Positions 1 through 12,999 of a stretch of DNA of 64,000 nucleotides are shown here, piece by piece. Source of the stretch: Rhizoctonia solani (lineage: Eukaryota; Basidiomycota; Agaricomycetes; Cantharellales; Ceratobasidiaceae). The DNA lies in assembly GCF_016906535.1 (NCBI RefSeq), contig NC_057378.1, positions 1,612,001 to 1,676,000 of the forward strand. Direction: 5' to 3'. Numbering within the stretch: the stretch's first letter is position 1; each line of letters opens with the position of its first letter. The notes below the pieces were generated by a model, which saw only the letters and a program-made list of their open reading frames with translations, was not told where the DNA came from and ran no database searches. A program made the translations under genes and the position numbers.

Positions 1-594
1 CCATTTGTGAAGATATGTCAGGACATAGTTAAGCAGATTGAAGAGTGGAGCGACGTTATTTGTTCAACTAGCTATTGAATCATTTAAATACCATTGTTTG
101 AGTCGTTGCGAATGTATCTAGGAGCTTATGGCTTCTAGTCAGTGAAAAGGAAACCAAAACCTCCCCCACTATCGAGTGGTTACAGGCTACCAGAGTGCTT
201 ATGTGAAGCGGTGTAGTAACATATTTTCAGACTAGTCACCATACAGTGCACTCAAATTTCACTCGGCTCTTTATTCTTTCCACCCACCACTCCACTTTTG
301 TACCCAGAGAGGATGGCCACCCGACCCGCGAGCCTCCCTCGCGTCTCATGCAGTGAAAGAGCTTGGGCAATTGCAAAGGAGTAGAATTTAGCATTGAGTT
401 GTATCGAAGCCACTTAGTGAGAACTGGGTTGAACTAGGTTGACTCGAGGGGGCTATTTCCATGCGGCCCACTAAACGAGGTTCGATATGTTTAGATCCTG
501 GCGGCTGATAAGATAACTATCCCATATTTATAACCGTGGCTGTGCAATGATATCCACGCCATAATTTTGATCTTGTTTTCCTCCCGCTGACCAC
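1..594. other. Left flank without a recognised gene
   Basis: No reading frame here shows convincing coding character or a family motif on either strand. It probably holds the promoter of the small gene that starts at 595 and unassigned sequence upstream of it. Confidence 0.4.
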
Positions 595-885
595 ATGGGC
601 AAAAGTGCAAAACTTCATAAAAGGCCTAGAAAGGTATGCAATGTACGAATCATACTTCGGAGAAGATTTATAGTCCTTCACTTTAAGGCCAAGGTCACTA
701 GTTCCTCTGTCCAACCCCAAGCAACGAAGACCAAGGCAGATAAAGTGAAGAAGCTCAAATCTAAATCTTCTAACAGAGACCGGGAAGGACACGTGTTAGG
801 CGGCGCGGACTATGTTACACTCATGATGGGTGGCCGAGCGAAAGCCAGGGAGGAGGCCTTGAAGTTGCCCGTCGACGAAGATTAG
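595..885 (+). CDS. Small conserved basic protein, two exons
   Basis: The model joins 595-633 and 688-885 across a 54-base GT-AG intron, giving about 78 residues. The protein begins MGKSAKLHKRPRK and ends with a segment containing GGADYVTLMMGGRAKAREEA. Lysine-rich low-complexity sequence separates these two blocks. I recognise this arrangement as a small protein conserved among basidiomycetes, but I know no established function for it. The basic N-terminus would suit a nucleic-acid or ribosome-associated role, which is inference only. The intron length is a multiple of three, so an unspliced message would also stay open; the spliced form matches the family better because the unspliced insert is hydrophobic and out of character. 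Confidence 0.75.
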   Translation: MGKSAKLHKRPRKVCNVRIILRRRFIVLHFKAKVTSSSVQPQATKTKADKVKKLKSKSSNRDREGHVLGGADYVTLMMGGRAKAREEALKLPVDED

Positions 886-1456
886 GTGGTCCTTACTTTT
901 GCCGACATGGCCGGACTCAAATAAATACAGACGACCCTTCATCACTCGAGCTCAATGGGATAATACAATGGGGCCCCTGAATGATAGGCTATAGCTTTTG
1001 GGCGGTGTAGCCGCAGGCGTGGCTGCTGTTTGCATGAGCGTCCTTATTCACTGCTGTGTTGCATCTGCCTTCCAGGCTTGCGCAATTTGATGTTGGGTGT
1101 GGTTTCTACTATTTCAGGCCAGAAAGTGACCAAAATAAACCAAGTGGAACATGACAATCGTCAGACTACCGTACAACATATCAACTAATGAACCTGCACA
1201 ATCTCCGGTCACCGAGCCGAGATTAACTCATACAACCAAAAATAAAAGGGGGTACAATCGGAACCAGTGTCCATCACCGAACATCTAATGTATTTCACTG
1301 GGATGAAACGTAAACGGGCATGGGTCTGAGAATCACAGGTGTTCCCTTCGAAAAGGGGGGGGGGGTCTAAACATTGAGTCATTCAAACAGTCTTAAACCA
1401 CTCTTCGTCCAAAATCGCTCAAAGATCGACGGAGCACACATGCACTCGGCCAGGAC
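886..1456. other. Convergent intergenic region
   Basis: This lies between the 3' ends of the small basic protein gene (plus) and the CPL1-like gene (minus). It contains a run of about eleven G residues near 1355-1365. Nothing else is recognised. Confidence 0.4.
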
Positions 1457-2278
1457 TTAGATGCGGCGTGGTGACTTCCGAATGCACTCCTGTTCACCCT
1501 TGTCGTTAACGGACAGTGCGTATCCTTTCATGCAAGTATCTAAATTCAAATCAAGTCGTCAGGAACCAAGCGAGCACGCATATAATTGAAAAACTTGCAA
1601 ATCGTGCATTTCCCCTCAGTGCAACTGGTCCCACGAACGCCAGGAAGATCAACACAAGAGATACCTAGGCCAGTCGAACTACATCCGCCACAGTTGTAAA
1701 GATCTTCAGATGGCTTGACGCACTCATAAGGTTCGTTAGGGGAACTGTGGAAACAAGGTTAGTCTCGGTTCAAATAGGCAACAAAAGGAACCCACATAGT
1801 TGCCGTTGCACGGTCGCCGTTAAGAGCCGGAGGGGGGTCAATGGGGCATGCAGTCATGGCAGACGGGCATCGTTGGAGTGTCCCATCCGGTCCCAAGATA
1901 GGTTGGTTACGTTTGGCCTTTCCATAATGACCTGAGGGCTGAGGATGGGATGTGCATGTAGACTGAGAAGAATGTTATTACTTGCAAACTTGAACATGAT
2001 AATAAGCTTACTTCACAGTACGGAATGCCTAATATCCCCTTCTTGACGACTGCGGTACACCCTTCATTTAGAGGTTTCTGTATAACCGGAATGTCAGCAT
2101 GATTTTACGAATTGATTGGGCCCAGTTCACGTGCCTTCAACAATCCCAGAAGACATATACACTTGTCCTTGGTGACATTAGGAACCAACCCGTAAAGCGG
2201 AGGGCACGCTTTATCGAAAGTGGCCACAGCAGTGGATGCCAAAGCAAAGAGCGCGGTTACAATGAACGAAGGACGCAT
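1457..2278 (-). CDS. Secreted cysteine-rich protein with CPL1-like (PriA-type) domain
   Basis: Five exons read on the minus strand: 2278-2135, 2077-2012, 1962-1796, 1744-1599 and 1539-1457, about 201 residues. The N-terminus MRPSFIVTALFALASTAVA is a clear signal peptide, which fixes the start. The rest is cysteine-rich and carries the CPL1-like signature in order: CPSAMTACPI, then YECVKPSEDLYNCGGC, then EGKCTIYTCMKGYALS near the C-terminus. This domain is known from Cryptococcus CPL1 and Lentinula PriA, secreted proteins linked to capsule formation, virulence or development. The product is expected to be extracellular or wall-associated. Two of the four introns need GC donors: intron 4 has the classic GCAAGT, while intron 1 has the weaker GCACGT. 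All phases then join in frame. Confidence 0.85.
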
Positions 2279-2453
2279 AACTAGAAGACTGGTCTCGGCA
2301 ATTGTCGGAGAGTAAACGACAAATTTCAAGGCGAACTTCAAAGTAACACTCGGCTACACTTTCAATAGTGTCAATCAAAGTAGACAGGTATAGGAGCGTA
2401 GACGTACCTTGCAGGGAGCGAAGGGAGGGGTGAACGAAAGACTCCACGGCGTT

Positions 2454-2990
2454 TCATTGTTGGGTAGGGTAGGTTTTAATAGGAGGGAGTTTTGGTACGA
2501 TAGAATACTGTCGAAGATACCGACATAGCCAGATTGGAGGTTCAGGGGTGTTTGGTCTCGATTTCAATAATTGAACAAGGGTCAGGGCGCGGATAAAACA
2601 AATCTCTACCGCTGCTGAACGCAAAACGCGGGGAACAGCATTACCAGATAACGAGGAAGCTGGACAGTGAGAATATGGCATCAAATAGGCGCATTTATGG
2701 TTGATAGATGCCAATGTGGGACATACCGTCCTCGATCCACACAGGGTCGAGCTTCTGCAACAGTGTCGGCGACCGCGTCTGGGCATCAAAAAAGGACCGG
2801 AACCTCTCGTGGATGATAAGAAGCTCCAGGAAGGCCAGCAATTTTCTACATGCGTCAGCCGTCGTAATTTACAGAATAAGATTTGATTTAATCGGTATCT
2901 GCGACGTCAACGGCGGCCACCGCTGACGCCTATCAGACCATTGAGGTGTGAACCTCTCGAAAAAGGCGTCTTGGTAGTAACCGATGGGCA
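2454..2990 (-). CDS. Unassigned coding exons directly downstream of the EFM7-type gene
   Basis: Three minus-strand segments join in frame: about 2990-2906, 2845-2727 and 2659-2454, ending at a TGA. They read GYYQDAFFERFTPQW, then LLAFLELLIIHERFRSFF and LLQKLDPVWIED, then VEICFIRALTLVQLL. The composition and consistent splice phases argue for real coding. I do not recognise the family. There is no ATG between the upstream gene's stop at 3016 and the first segment. These exons are therefore either the tail of a longer methyltransferase isoform or a gene whose start I cannot see. The donor of the first intron (GTCGCA) is weak. Confidence 0.45.
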
Positions 2991-3015
2991 CTAAGACTCT
3001 ACAGAGGCGTGGGCC

Positions 3016-4392
3016 TTACAGTGCTATTGCACCCGATCTACGTAATATCCATCCGTGTACTGTGGATCGAACCTCCTCGTCACCGGGATCATTGGGAAAC
3101 ATTGCCTGTCAAAACGAGGAAGCCGTGTAAGTGCCAAGCAATCAGTGAAGTTTTCTCGGAAATTTCGAAGCCTCACACAGAAAAAACTTACTTTCATCTT
3201 TGTCTGGACCACTTGCTCGCAAATCCAACCTCGTTCTTTAGCACGAGTGAAAAAGTCGAGATCACGAGAAATGTACTGGGGTCTATGGTGAGAGAAGAAT
3301 ACTAGCACACATGGTGTACTGATGTCGATCACCCTTTCTGGCTCGTGGCTCAACTTCTTGGGGTCTATTATGGTTATGATTGAATTCCCGGTTAACGAAG
3401 ACCAGAGAATGCACCCCCACCTGCCGATTTCATTTCGTCCTGCGCCACCTCTTCGAGCCTGCGGGCCGGTCGAAGGGCAGATTCACACGTGTCCAGGAGG
3501 GCCGAATGCTGAATGCGGGAGTAAAGTAACAAATAACATTCAGTTGTTGTGCCTTGAAAGGTAGATGAGTGGGTATGTGCATTACCCACCTGGGAATGAT
3601 TGAAAATAAGGTCGCTTAAGATGATGACGTCAAATGCGTTCTTCTCGACCGTCCGGGCATCTACAAGGGAATCACCGGCTGAGTTTGTGCGATCAAGGCA
3701 TTGGAAAAGTTTTTCAGGATTGGTTCCCCATACGTAACCCTTTCAAACATATCCACGCTGGTGAGTGGTACGCATCAAATTCTGTTCGGCTTACTCACTT
3801 GCGCTTTGACATTCGGGTGTATGTGGGAGGGGATGTTGTGATCAATATTCCTGGTTATGTTATCGAGGAGAGGAGCATCAGGGTAATCTGTGATAACAAC
3901 CTATGCGAATTGTCTGTATCCCAAGCCCTTGTTTGATCGTACTCGAAAATGACGAACCTGATGAGCACCACAGAGAGCAGCGACCAGGCTGGGAAGTGCC
4001 CCTCCAGCACCGAGCTCTAGGACTGCTTTGTCTCGACAGAGTTCCAGGGAATTGAGATCTAGGAAGTCAGCTAGAATGATAGCGGCATTCCAGCTGCACC
4101 AGAGCTTAGTGTCCCGATATTACGCCATGGGTTCAGGGAACAAACAAACAGATGCTGAGCCCACAGAACATGATGTCCGACCAGCTGGAGATCGAGCGTC
4201 GACCATTCGGAGGCATCAGACTTCAAGCGAGTCGCTTGCCGATGATATGTGGTCAGCGTCGGGGGAGGTGTTGGAGGTCTCGGTGGTTCCTTAAAATCTT
4301 CATAAATACTAAAATATTAAATATACCAACGCAGCTACCTCGAATACATTATCCAGACCCAACTCATCCTCATTTCCGGAGTGCTCGGCCAT
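3016..4392 (-). CDS. Lysine/nicotinamide methyltransferase, EFM7/NNT1 type
   Basis: Eight exons on the minus strand (4392-4339, 4289-4150, 4093-3958, 3900-3799, 3739-3590, 3508-3421, 3337-3192, 3105-3016) give about 301 residues. Family marks appear in order: GHHVLWAQHLWNAA, the SAM-binding VLELGAGGALPSL, VVITDYPD, the GYVWG strand, DVIILSDLIFNHS, CVLVFFSHHRP with RDLDFFTRAKERGW, and the C-terminal FPNDPGDEEVRSTVHGW. This matches fungal protein N-terminal and lysine methyltransferase EFM7, which modifies elongation factor 1-alpha and was earlier called nicotinamide N-methyltransferase NNT1. The protein is probably cytoplasmic. Start and end agree with family length. Coding exons of unknown type follow the stop closely. 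Confidence 0.9.
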
Positions 4393-6088
4393 CAGTCTTG
4401 GTGGTAGGTTGAAGGAAGATCGGTCAGGTTCGCTTACGTCACCCTAAGGGCAGACGCGCTGGATGACTAACCATGGGCCATCCATTCCAGGCGAATCAAG
4501 CGATGGGTATTCCTTTAAAATACTGAATGTAAGAAGTGACGATGTCGACCCCAATATACGAGTATGGACCTTCCTTTCATTCAACTGACCGCTTCGCATC
4601 GACTCACAGTGCCTAGATATCCCTCCCACGTATACATCAACGGAGGGACTCCCCTGTCCACCGCAGACGTCGGTCGTTAGCCCACGGTGCTCAGGGAAGA
4701 AAGAAAGCTTACAAAGTACGATAGATGAGCTATCACCTATCGAAATTGGCCCTTATCCGAACCCGGGCCCGAATCAAAGTATATCGACTTGATACCCACA
4801 TCCTCGGATTACCGGGGCCAAGCCCTGTTTACAACAATCCGCATGGCTGTCGTGTTGCACAAGAACACGACGAGACTATAACAGAACTCTGAGTGATCTA
4901 TTCATGGCCGGCGGTTATATCAGTCCGACTTGGAAGATTCTCCGGGATTAACTAGTCGTTCTCCGTTCCAAATGGGGCTGTTCTCATATGTAGGGTTGGT
5001 TGCTCCATGGAGGCGGTTATTGGTGGCTTCACCCCAAGGCGCAAATAACTTAGCGTCCTACCCGTGGAAGCTTTGAGACGCGGACACTGTTTACTAGTAC
5101 AAGTTGCGCCCAGATTTCATCTATCATGTATTGGGAGCCCACGGGTCATGAATGCCGTACACATGATTGTTGTGCGATCATCAACTGCGATTGAACTCTC
5201 CCATGCATAACTTGATCTTGAAAAGTGCCTGTTCACGGCATTCGAGGATAAGCATGCCATGTATGCAGTCGCTCAATGAGACTTTGTATGCGATTCGCGT
5301 GGCAGCAACCAAACCTTACAATCTACGAGCTCGGCACTTGTTCATCAGAGGAAATTAAATGTCTGAAACTTCCATTTTGGACCATATCCGATAAATATCT
5401 CCCAAGTAACCCCATTCGGGGCCTATAGTTGCTAAACGACGTGCGAAACTTTTGGGAGGTCGTAAATTATACAATCATGTATGACTCAAGGTAGTCATGG
5501 TCCCTAAGGATGCTAAATTGAATGAGGATCTTGTGCGACCCTAGCTCACATCCAACCTTACCCGTTGCTCTGGGAGCAATCTAATTTGTGAGGGCTCGGT
5601 AAATACACATCTGAGCTCTGCTTGTGAAAGAAACATATCGCAAGCAATCTCTGAATTCGACTAGAAAGGATAGTATGCGGTATTTGGCACCTTGGGGAGC
5701 AATAACGTTCATCATTCAAGTCACAGCATTTCTATTCCAATAGAATATTAGAGCTTTGACATCGAGTATGGCAGCAGAGATCAGGACAATGCAGTATGCG
5801 ATCATCATTTTTTTCGGACATCGGGCTAAAAGGTACCCCCGATGAAACCCAACTTCGAAAGGACTTGCGCTCGAGGCTATATCGAGGGGTATGAGTCATA
5901 CATTGGAAAACGGAAAATAGTTGAGGATTTTGCGCTACAGAGGAAAGACTGACGGTCGAGTTTGTGGAGACTTCTCAGCCCTTATTATCCTCTCCCTTTC
6001 CCAGTTCAATAAAAACCAAGAGCTTTTCTGGGACTTTGCAATCGTAAGAATTATCATTGCACCAATATTCAAGTCCTTTACTGTACAG
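4393..6088. other. Region with coding-like remnants but no intact gene
   Basis: On the minus strand near 4920-5090 and 4470-4720 there are short open stretches with protein-like composition, for example GATNPTYENSPIWNGERLVN and EGPYSYIGVDIVTSYIQYF. They are broken by stops and I could not join them. I recognise no family. The rest shows nothing. Confidence 0.3.
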
Positions 6089-6301
6089 ATGGACGGCAAA
6101 AGAGCTCATAAAGGGTATCCACGGGCCCTGCAATATGATCAACAATTAATCCGGGATATCCGGGCTTTATATTCCATATTAAACAAAGTAAGTGGTTTAA
6201 CTGACACAATTCGTGTGCTTGTTAAGCGCCAAAAAAGAGACAGCAAAAGCCAGACCGCAGCTATTAGACAGGTATGCATAAGGGTCCCAAGTCACTCCTA
6301 A
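6089..6301 (+). CDS. Hypothetical short reading frame, doubtful
   Basis: An open frame starts MDGKRAHKGYPRALQYDQQL and continues LIRDIRALYSILNKVSG before a possible donor (GTATGC) at about 6271. It is lysine- and arginine-rich. It runs convergent to the decayed MYND gene that ends at 6298. I recognise no domain and see no clear second exon, so it may be one exon of an unmodelled gene or chance. Confidence 0.2.
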   Translation: MDGKRAHKGYPRALQYDQQLIRDIRALYSILNKVSGLTDTIRVLVKRQKRDSKSQTAAIRQVCIRVPSHS

Positions 6302-8377
6302 TCATACTCAGTAACAATTCGCTTTATGAGGGTCGGGTGTGTATCCCAATCCCTGCGTATGATAGGTGTCCATAAATAATTGATAAAGTTCCAAAGAATG
6401 TGATAACTTACGCTGATTGTCATTTTTTGGTACAATACCGTTTCTCATCGCAACCGCTGCATCTCCAGCCCAATAGAACGCTAGGGTTGGGACACCGAGA
6501 ATAAGAGCACACCAAGGAATGTTGCAGGACGCGATCCATTCCAAACATCATCCCCAGAGACATCCACGAAGAGGTCCAACTATGAAAGTACTTCTGTTCA
6601 AAACTTTGTCTTGGAACGTCTTTACTATCGGCAGAAGACTTGAAATGATCATACACTCTATACCATAGAGGGAAAAGACTGGCTTTCAAATGGGCAGGGA
6701 CTTTTATCCGGTGACGCATAAGTCCTGCCGTCAACCCGGAGGTCCATGTTCGAAACTGCTATTCGTACATATCCATCATTGGGGCTTTTAACAGGCGAAT
6801 TAATTTGATTAAAATCACGAGGTAGAATTATACAACCCCAAGTGCTTACCCACTTCATCCCAGAGTTCGTGTCAGTACGGGAAGAAGGATTATTCGTCCG
6901 TGTACTTCAATTATCTTCTCGCTGAGAAGGTCTAGGAAGAAGGTGAACTTGGTTGGATATTTTCCAGTCAGGCTAATTATCGGAACGGTCGTGAGCGCGA
7001 ACTTGGAGCTTGGTTTTGGCAAGAAAGCAATTGAAAATGTGCTCACAGTGCATATGCGTGGGTCATAACCGTGCAGCCATGCAGCAGCCGATGATATGGA
7101 CCTTCTCTTGGCTTCTCGTATCGACAGATTTCAGTCCATATTCTATCGAAAAAAGCATCGAAAATAGTAAGGCAAAGGCTTTCAGCATTATCGATGCTGA
7201 TATGCTTGCACCCATAAAGGAACCCCTTGAAACTTGTGTGCTTATGTCTATCGGTGCAAGACTTGAGCTTGTTCGAAGCGTCCACAACAATCTGAGTTGC
7301 GTCTAGCTTTCTGGTTGAATCTTGGTATTTTTTCTCTTCGAATGCCCCTTTGGCAGCCTCGGGAAAATTAAGTAACATAGCGCCCAGGCGATCATCCTCT
7401 GATTCGTTGCAACATAGAGAATATCACGTCGCCACGTCTATAAAGCGCACCCAAGTTCGATCATCGTCTGAACTTTATCATCATGGTCAGGTTTGAGCTT
7501 GGCTACATAATACACCCAGTCAGATCACATAGTCCAAGTACTCACCGGGATCGAGGAACAAAGGTGTGGCGCCGCAAATAAGGCGCGTATCATATCAAGC
7601 ATCAGGCCCCATCCCGGGAAGAGATTTGTTGCCCACCTTGCGGCAAACAAAAACTTGTCCCGGGCGGACCAGAGTTGTTCCATTATGAATTCACCGTCAG
7701 GGATGGTGCAATCTCCAGTGTGAGGCAAAGAAACAACCTTCCTGGTGCTTGTATTGTAGCTTATTCCAAATAAGGTAACATCTCTCTCATCCGATTTCAA
7801 CCCTTTGGCCCAGTCAAATAACTCGGCCAAATACTTGAGCAATATCGGATGAATAGATTGACCCTCCGGTAGTAATGTCGTCGCCAGATAGAATGGTCCA
7901 AAAAATTGTGACTCCCCGGAGAGATTATTGGCTAACATGGCAAGTTGAACGACGAGAGACATCACTCGAAGACACAAAAAGCCATAAGCGTAGTCGAGTA
8001 TCTGCCCATTGTCTAGATGATTGCAATTTATTAAACAGATCCAAGAGCGACACGTACCCCGTTTCCTTCCGCGTTGCAGTGTGTCCGAAGCAAATTTATG
8101 CAAGCCGGGAAAATACCAATCCATTCGTCATCCGGTGTAACAAGCAACAGGTATAAATTAACACAAGCCGGGCTTTTTTCCATTAGCAGTGTTTTTTCAA
8201 AATCTTTATAAGACACGTCTAAATCCTCGCATATTGCTTCCAAAACTTCGGCGACTTCCTCGGGAGTAGGGGGTCGCGCTCGGACAAGTCGAAATGCCCA
8301 TCCCGAAGATATTTATCTAAAGTAGGACCGTAGCGGTCCGTAGCTTCAGATCCCTCGTTCCAATTCGAAGAGCTCAT
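6298..8377 (-). pseudogene. Decayed MYND zinc-finger protein gene
   Basis: The minus strand carries a gene that starts MSSSNWNEGSEATDRYG and ends with a MYND finger: VCSYSRCPNP, GWRCSGCDEKRYCTKK, then QSADW after the next intron. MYND fingers are C-x2-C zinc modules for protein interaction. Four lesions are visible. A frame change at about 8265 separates RDGHFDL from TPEEVAEVLEAICEDL. Two more at about 7450 and 7400 flank LYRRGDVIFSMLQRI. An in-frame TGA at 6420-6422 falls where the family has the cysteine of YCxxxCQ. Otherwise the exons read well, including a long central exon at about 7565-7980. A functional product from this copy is unlikely unless the sequence has errors. Confidence 0.75.
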
Positions 8378-8426
8378 TGTCCTGAAAAAGTTCAAGTACA
8401 CCAAGCGAAATAGCACGTGATTGTCG

Positions 8427-8784
8427 AGCTAGAGCGCGACCCCTATCATGATTACCCATTTCGAGGTGGGCTTACGCCAAGCAATGTGGATGAGCTGATT
8501 ATTGATACCAGCCTGCCGGGATCCATTTACTCTAAATCATGGTATTTCCAAAACGCTCCAAGGGCTGAGGACAATTGACAATTGACTTGTTTAAATCGTA
8601 GGTCTATAATATACATATATTGACAGATTAAACACGAACCTTCCATTTCATACTTGACCACACCTGCCACAAGCAAAGTACAAATTTCCGAATTGAAGGA
8701 GTAGAAAATATTCAAAGGGAGAAATATGCACAAAAACAATCACTTTGCACTTCAAATAACTAACTTATTTGACACTGGTATTTG
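8427..8784. other. Intergenic between glucoamylase 3' end and MYND gene 5' end
   Basis: AT-rich sequence with no convincing frame. It holds the 3' flank of the glucoamylase gene and the promoter side of the MYND remnant. Confidence 0.4.
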
Positions 8785-10810
8785 TTAAGAAACAAGCGTA
8801 GGTCCGCGCTTGCAGACACGAGGAACTTTCATCGTTGTTGCCCCCCAGGATACAGGAATATGACCTGACCTCCGTTCAAACGCTGTCACAGCACTTGCGT
8901 ACCTGATTTCATTCTCAGGTTCGATCCAAGTTAGGCGAACATCTCACTCACGAGGCTGAAAGCCGTTGTGCCGACCTTGGCTCTCCAGTCACTTTATCAT
9001 ATTGCTGTAGATTCGCTCGTCAGCTACTCCATACACTGATTAATGCTGTAGTACACTCACCTCGGACATTGATCCATTACTTGGAATGTATTTGGCATTG
9101 ATGAGCGAGAAGTCGTCTGCATATGACCAAGTGCTCTCTATGATGCTATCATACTCTGCTTGACCTCGCTTGAATGTGCCTGTGTGAGTGTTGGGAAGTA
9201 GTTGTTGAAAAATGGCAATGACGATGAACTTATGGAAATCTTTCCGATCCGTTTCCATTGATATATCGCGTCGTACAGTTGCTCAGCTACCGCAAATGTT
9301 GTAATGAACCACGGCTGAAAATGTGCATATCAGCCACCAAACGGATCCACGCGAGTCAGATTGGCAGACTTACATGTCCACCAACGTAGTTGTCATTCGC
9401 GAACCTTCCGACCGCGATCGCCTCAGACGCACTCTTCCCGTCATTGATTGGGTAAATATCTCTCATTGAGTCCACAACTGCTTTCAGGTTCCTCAGCGCC
9501 TGTCATCGACCTATTAGTCTGTACACTCGTTGGCTGGACTAAACGGAAGTCATACCATTTCAGAGCAAGGCTGGAATGTGGCGTCATCGCATCCAGCCTC
9601 CGGGTCGAACTGTCTGATAGCAGTGAAAACCGAGGCGACATCGACTGTATCACGACAAGGGCCATCGCAATTAATGTTAGATATAATGACAGATTGCGTG
9701 GAATCCCAGAAGTCCTAGAAAAAATGGAAATAGTAAATAGTTCAAGTGAGTAAACTTGTGTATAATTGGTAGTGATAGAGTGAACGATATCGGCCTGGAG
9801 GTAGATATCGAGATAATCGATACGTATGGTTCACTTTATACATACCTGGAAAAAGCACAAGGCATTATCCGCCTGTTCGTTCCAGAAGTGGTACTTTTCT
9901 TCCTTTCCTAATGTCTTCGCCAAGTCTGCTCCTTGCTTAAGACCCCTTATCTGTGCCGCTACACTAAAATGACAACTTCCCACAACCTATCCGCCAACCA
10001 GTTAGCGCTGCATAGCATATTACAAATGAGCGCGCTTGCCTCTTCCCATGTATTGAATCCTGTCACGTTCCAGTGATAAGCGACATAATCCAGATCTAGA
10101 ATAACGATAGGCCAAATACTGCTTTCTACATAATGACGCCCCGTTCGGCCATTTCGAGTGAGAAGACCGTTTGCGAAGTCGATCATCGAGGACGAGCGGA
10201 GTGCTGGGTTATCATGCTGAGGACGTCCTCCCGGACCTGATATTGTGGGGAGGGGGACGTTGAAATCACACCAGTGTGTGACTGTGTGGGTATAGCAAAC
10301 ATACCGGTGTAGACACTCTCATCAATGTTGAATCCAGTCTCGCCTAGACCTCCAGTCGTAAGATTTCCAGTTAGGTTTGGAGTTTTTTGTAGCCGCCCCT
10401 GTGAAGATACCCAGTCGTAGATTCCTGGAAGGAGCGAATCGTCCCGTCCGTCTGCCCATATATCAATGAGCACTTTATATATCTGAAAATGGCGTTAACA
10501 TTCGATTCAAGTGAAAGTCAGCATACATACCAGCGAGCTATCCCGAATAAATCTAGATAACGGTCAATATCTTGTATTGCTAGGTGCATATAAGAGCTCA
10601 CGTGTGTTTGTAATCAACAGGTTCAGTTGACGGACTAGATACCACAACTCCCGGTTTTGCGTCTCTGGCATAAGCACCTTGACTTCCTATGTTGTCGAGT
10701 ATACCCTGTTTAGCGAGTGGATACTGGCGTTGGATAAAGTCTTGTATGGGATCTCCCCTCGACGAGAGGAATGTTAGGATGAGGGAAGGAAACAGTGAAA
10801 GGAATCGCAT
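8785..10810 (-). CDS. Glucoamylase, glycoside hydrolase family 15, catalytic domain only
   Basis: The start at 10810 gives the signal peptide MRFLSLFPSLILTFLSS. GH15 landmarks follow in order: GAYARDAKPGVVVSSPSTE, the RDSSLIYKVLID segment, GGLGETGFNIDESVYTG with the catalytic acid Glu, IWPIVILDLDYVAYHWN, TFQPCSEM, PWFITTFAVAEQLYDAIYQW, then NGSMSE/QYDK holding the catalytic base Glu, and SWGATTMKVP near the end. The enzyme releases glucose from the ends of starch and glycogen and should be secreted. It stops right after the catalytic domain, so there is no CBM20 starch-binding domain. One intron uses a GC donor (GCAAGC, 10039-10034). A one-base frame change at about 9190 breaks the conserved stretch after SLPFFNNYFPTLT unless a 50-base cryptic intron is removed. 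Confidence 0.85.
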
Positions 10811-12999
10811 GGCGAACTCGAGCTGGGTCAAACTGGTGACCCTCCTGTGCATTTATAAGGAAGCACTTTCCTCGGTTTCCCAGACTGTATGAAAGTCTTG
10901 CCACTAAGACAATCAGTGGAGCAGTCTGCATGACCTCTATCACTCTTATCGGGTAAGTCTTAACTTTCCAAAGCCTCCAGGTCCGGAGCTCGATCGCATA
11001 TATTCAGTCTAACCAGATGTTTGGTTTGTGATTGATCCGAAACAAGTATTTCCACTTCCCTTTCCTTGAGGTCACGTGATAGGTTTTCAGCGGACTAACT
11101 TCCTCGTGAGTACTGAACTTGCACAATAAAACCTGAGCAGTTAGCCGGGTGTTTGGTCATGATAGAACGAGGTGAGCTGCCATAAAAGCTGTTCTATGAG
11201 GTCGACGATTCATCCCATGGTCCATAATGGGTAAAGGGTCTCCGTCCCCATTTGCCCGGATAGTGAACCTTAATATATATGGTTTTTATCCGCTAGCATT
11301 GCTCGAAGTTAGCCACCTTGTCGAAATATGTGGAAGGAGGTATAAAGTTACTCTTCATAGGGACATAATGCATGTATCCTAAATAATGGCTCCATACTAC
11401 CCATCTTTGATGAATAAAGGTGAGTCCAATCATACATTCGAGTTTCTCGCAGGTTATTCTGGAGATCGAGTAATGTAAGCCACTCATTCTTCCAGTCTAG
11501 ATTGATCAAGGTAAGCTCCCCGAATCTGAATAATAGTTATGCGGAAAGTGGAACAGATTTCATCTGGTAAGTTGTCCACATGCATTTGTGCGAATGTCCT
11601 ATATATATGGGGCTAATTAATTGTGTCGCCACGGTGGCGCTCGGGTATCTTGAGTTTCACCTTCGAGCTTGGCCCGATGGGGATCGGCACTTTCCGGCTT
11701 GATCCAGACTCGACACGAGAGTGGCGGCCCGGAACCCAAAGAAAGCACTCGATATCTCACGATCTGTGTCCTTAGATGCGCTCATTTAAGTGGAAATTAC
11801 CCCTATCATCATGCTCCGCTCATAGCACCCCGGGTCGCACGCCTCCAGGTTGTATAATCCCGCCACTTTAGCGCCCATTTACCACTCGCCTAAAAGTCTC
11901 CTAATCCCCCAAATCACTTAGTTCATGAATTAATTCCGCTCTGGATTATTTATTCAACTAGCTATGTCGTAGGGAATATGACCCCTTGGGATAACACGGG
12001 GTCAATACTCAAGCTACCTATACTTTATTGTAACCTACAATTAGCAGATAGTTGAATAGCATTCTGAAAGATTTTCTTGTCATATGGAATAATCGATCGA
12101 GTTATTTGCTCCCGAGACTTGACCAGATTTATTAACCGATTCTTCCTGATTTATAACCTACCTTTACCTCATTTGTCCACCCGCCATACGCACTAGCGCC
12201 TGATGTGTTACACGGCATCATCGATCTAACCGAATCCCTTGACCACTCATAGTACATTATGCTCCTTCCGTTTTCCGAAGTCCTATATGGCACATTGACC
12301 GTTGGGCACAATAATCGTCGGATATGCACAGAAAATTGGGGTTGTTATGAGCCGTACGTCTGAAGACTAGACCACATTAGAAATCCAGTATATTCTACTT
12401 TACACACATGGATGACCAAACTTCTCTTATGTGACCCATGATAAATGTAGTTTAGGTAGCTCTGTTGTGCTTTAGGTTCGGAGTTCTAGAGTGGGATTTC
12501 AAGAGCAAAGGCAGTATGGTTTGGATTTACTAGTTTCGCCCAATCCATTGCCTATATTCACAGATCGTAATACATATTATCAGTTTGTCCGCTACTAGTT
12601 TCCGATGGAGATTATTCGAAGCCGAACACATGAATATGGTGACATATCTCTATATAACGCGAGCGCTATTTGACCTTCTTGTACTCTTAGTGATTTAGTA
12701 TATTTGTAAATTTGGAATCGAACTAGTGTGAATTGGAGTATAGCTGCTGTCATTCACTGGCCAATTAATTGCTACTTTCTCCTTTACTGATCGCCGGCTT
12801 GGTAGCCATGCATGGAGACGATCGACCATTGGGGTCGTAGTTTGAAACGAGGCGCCGGCTCTTGGGGCTCGGTAACAACCGAACTCAACATTTATGCGCT
12901 GGGAAACTCCTCCCGACACCTTCGGTCTCTAGATTCCCGAACGGGTCGGGTGATTCCGTATAGAATAGCTAATACCTCCACCTCTTTGATTTCTCCAAC
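10811..12999. other. Gene-poor stretch
   Basis: No gene could be supported in about 2.2 kb. A CACGTG site lies at 11073-11078, about 265 bases upstream of the glucoamylase start. A minus-strand stretch at about 12170-12320 reading NVPYRTSENGRSIMYYEW looks mildly coding-like, but no neighbouring exons were found. Confidence 0.35.
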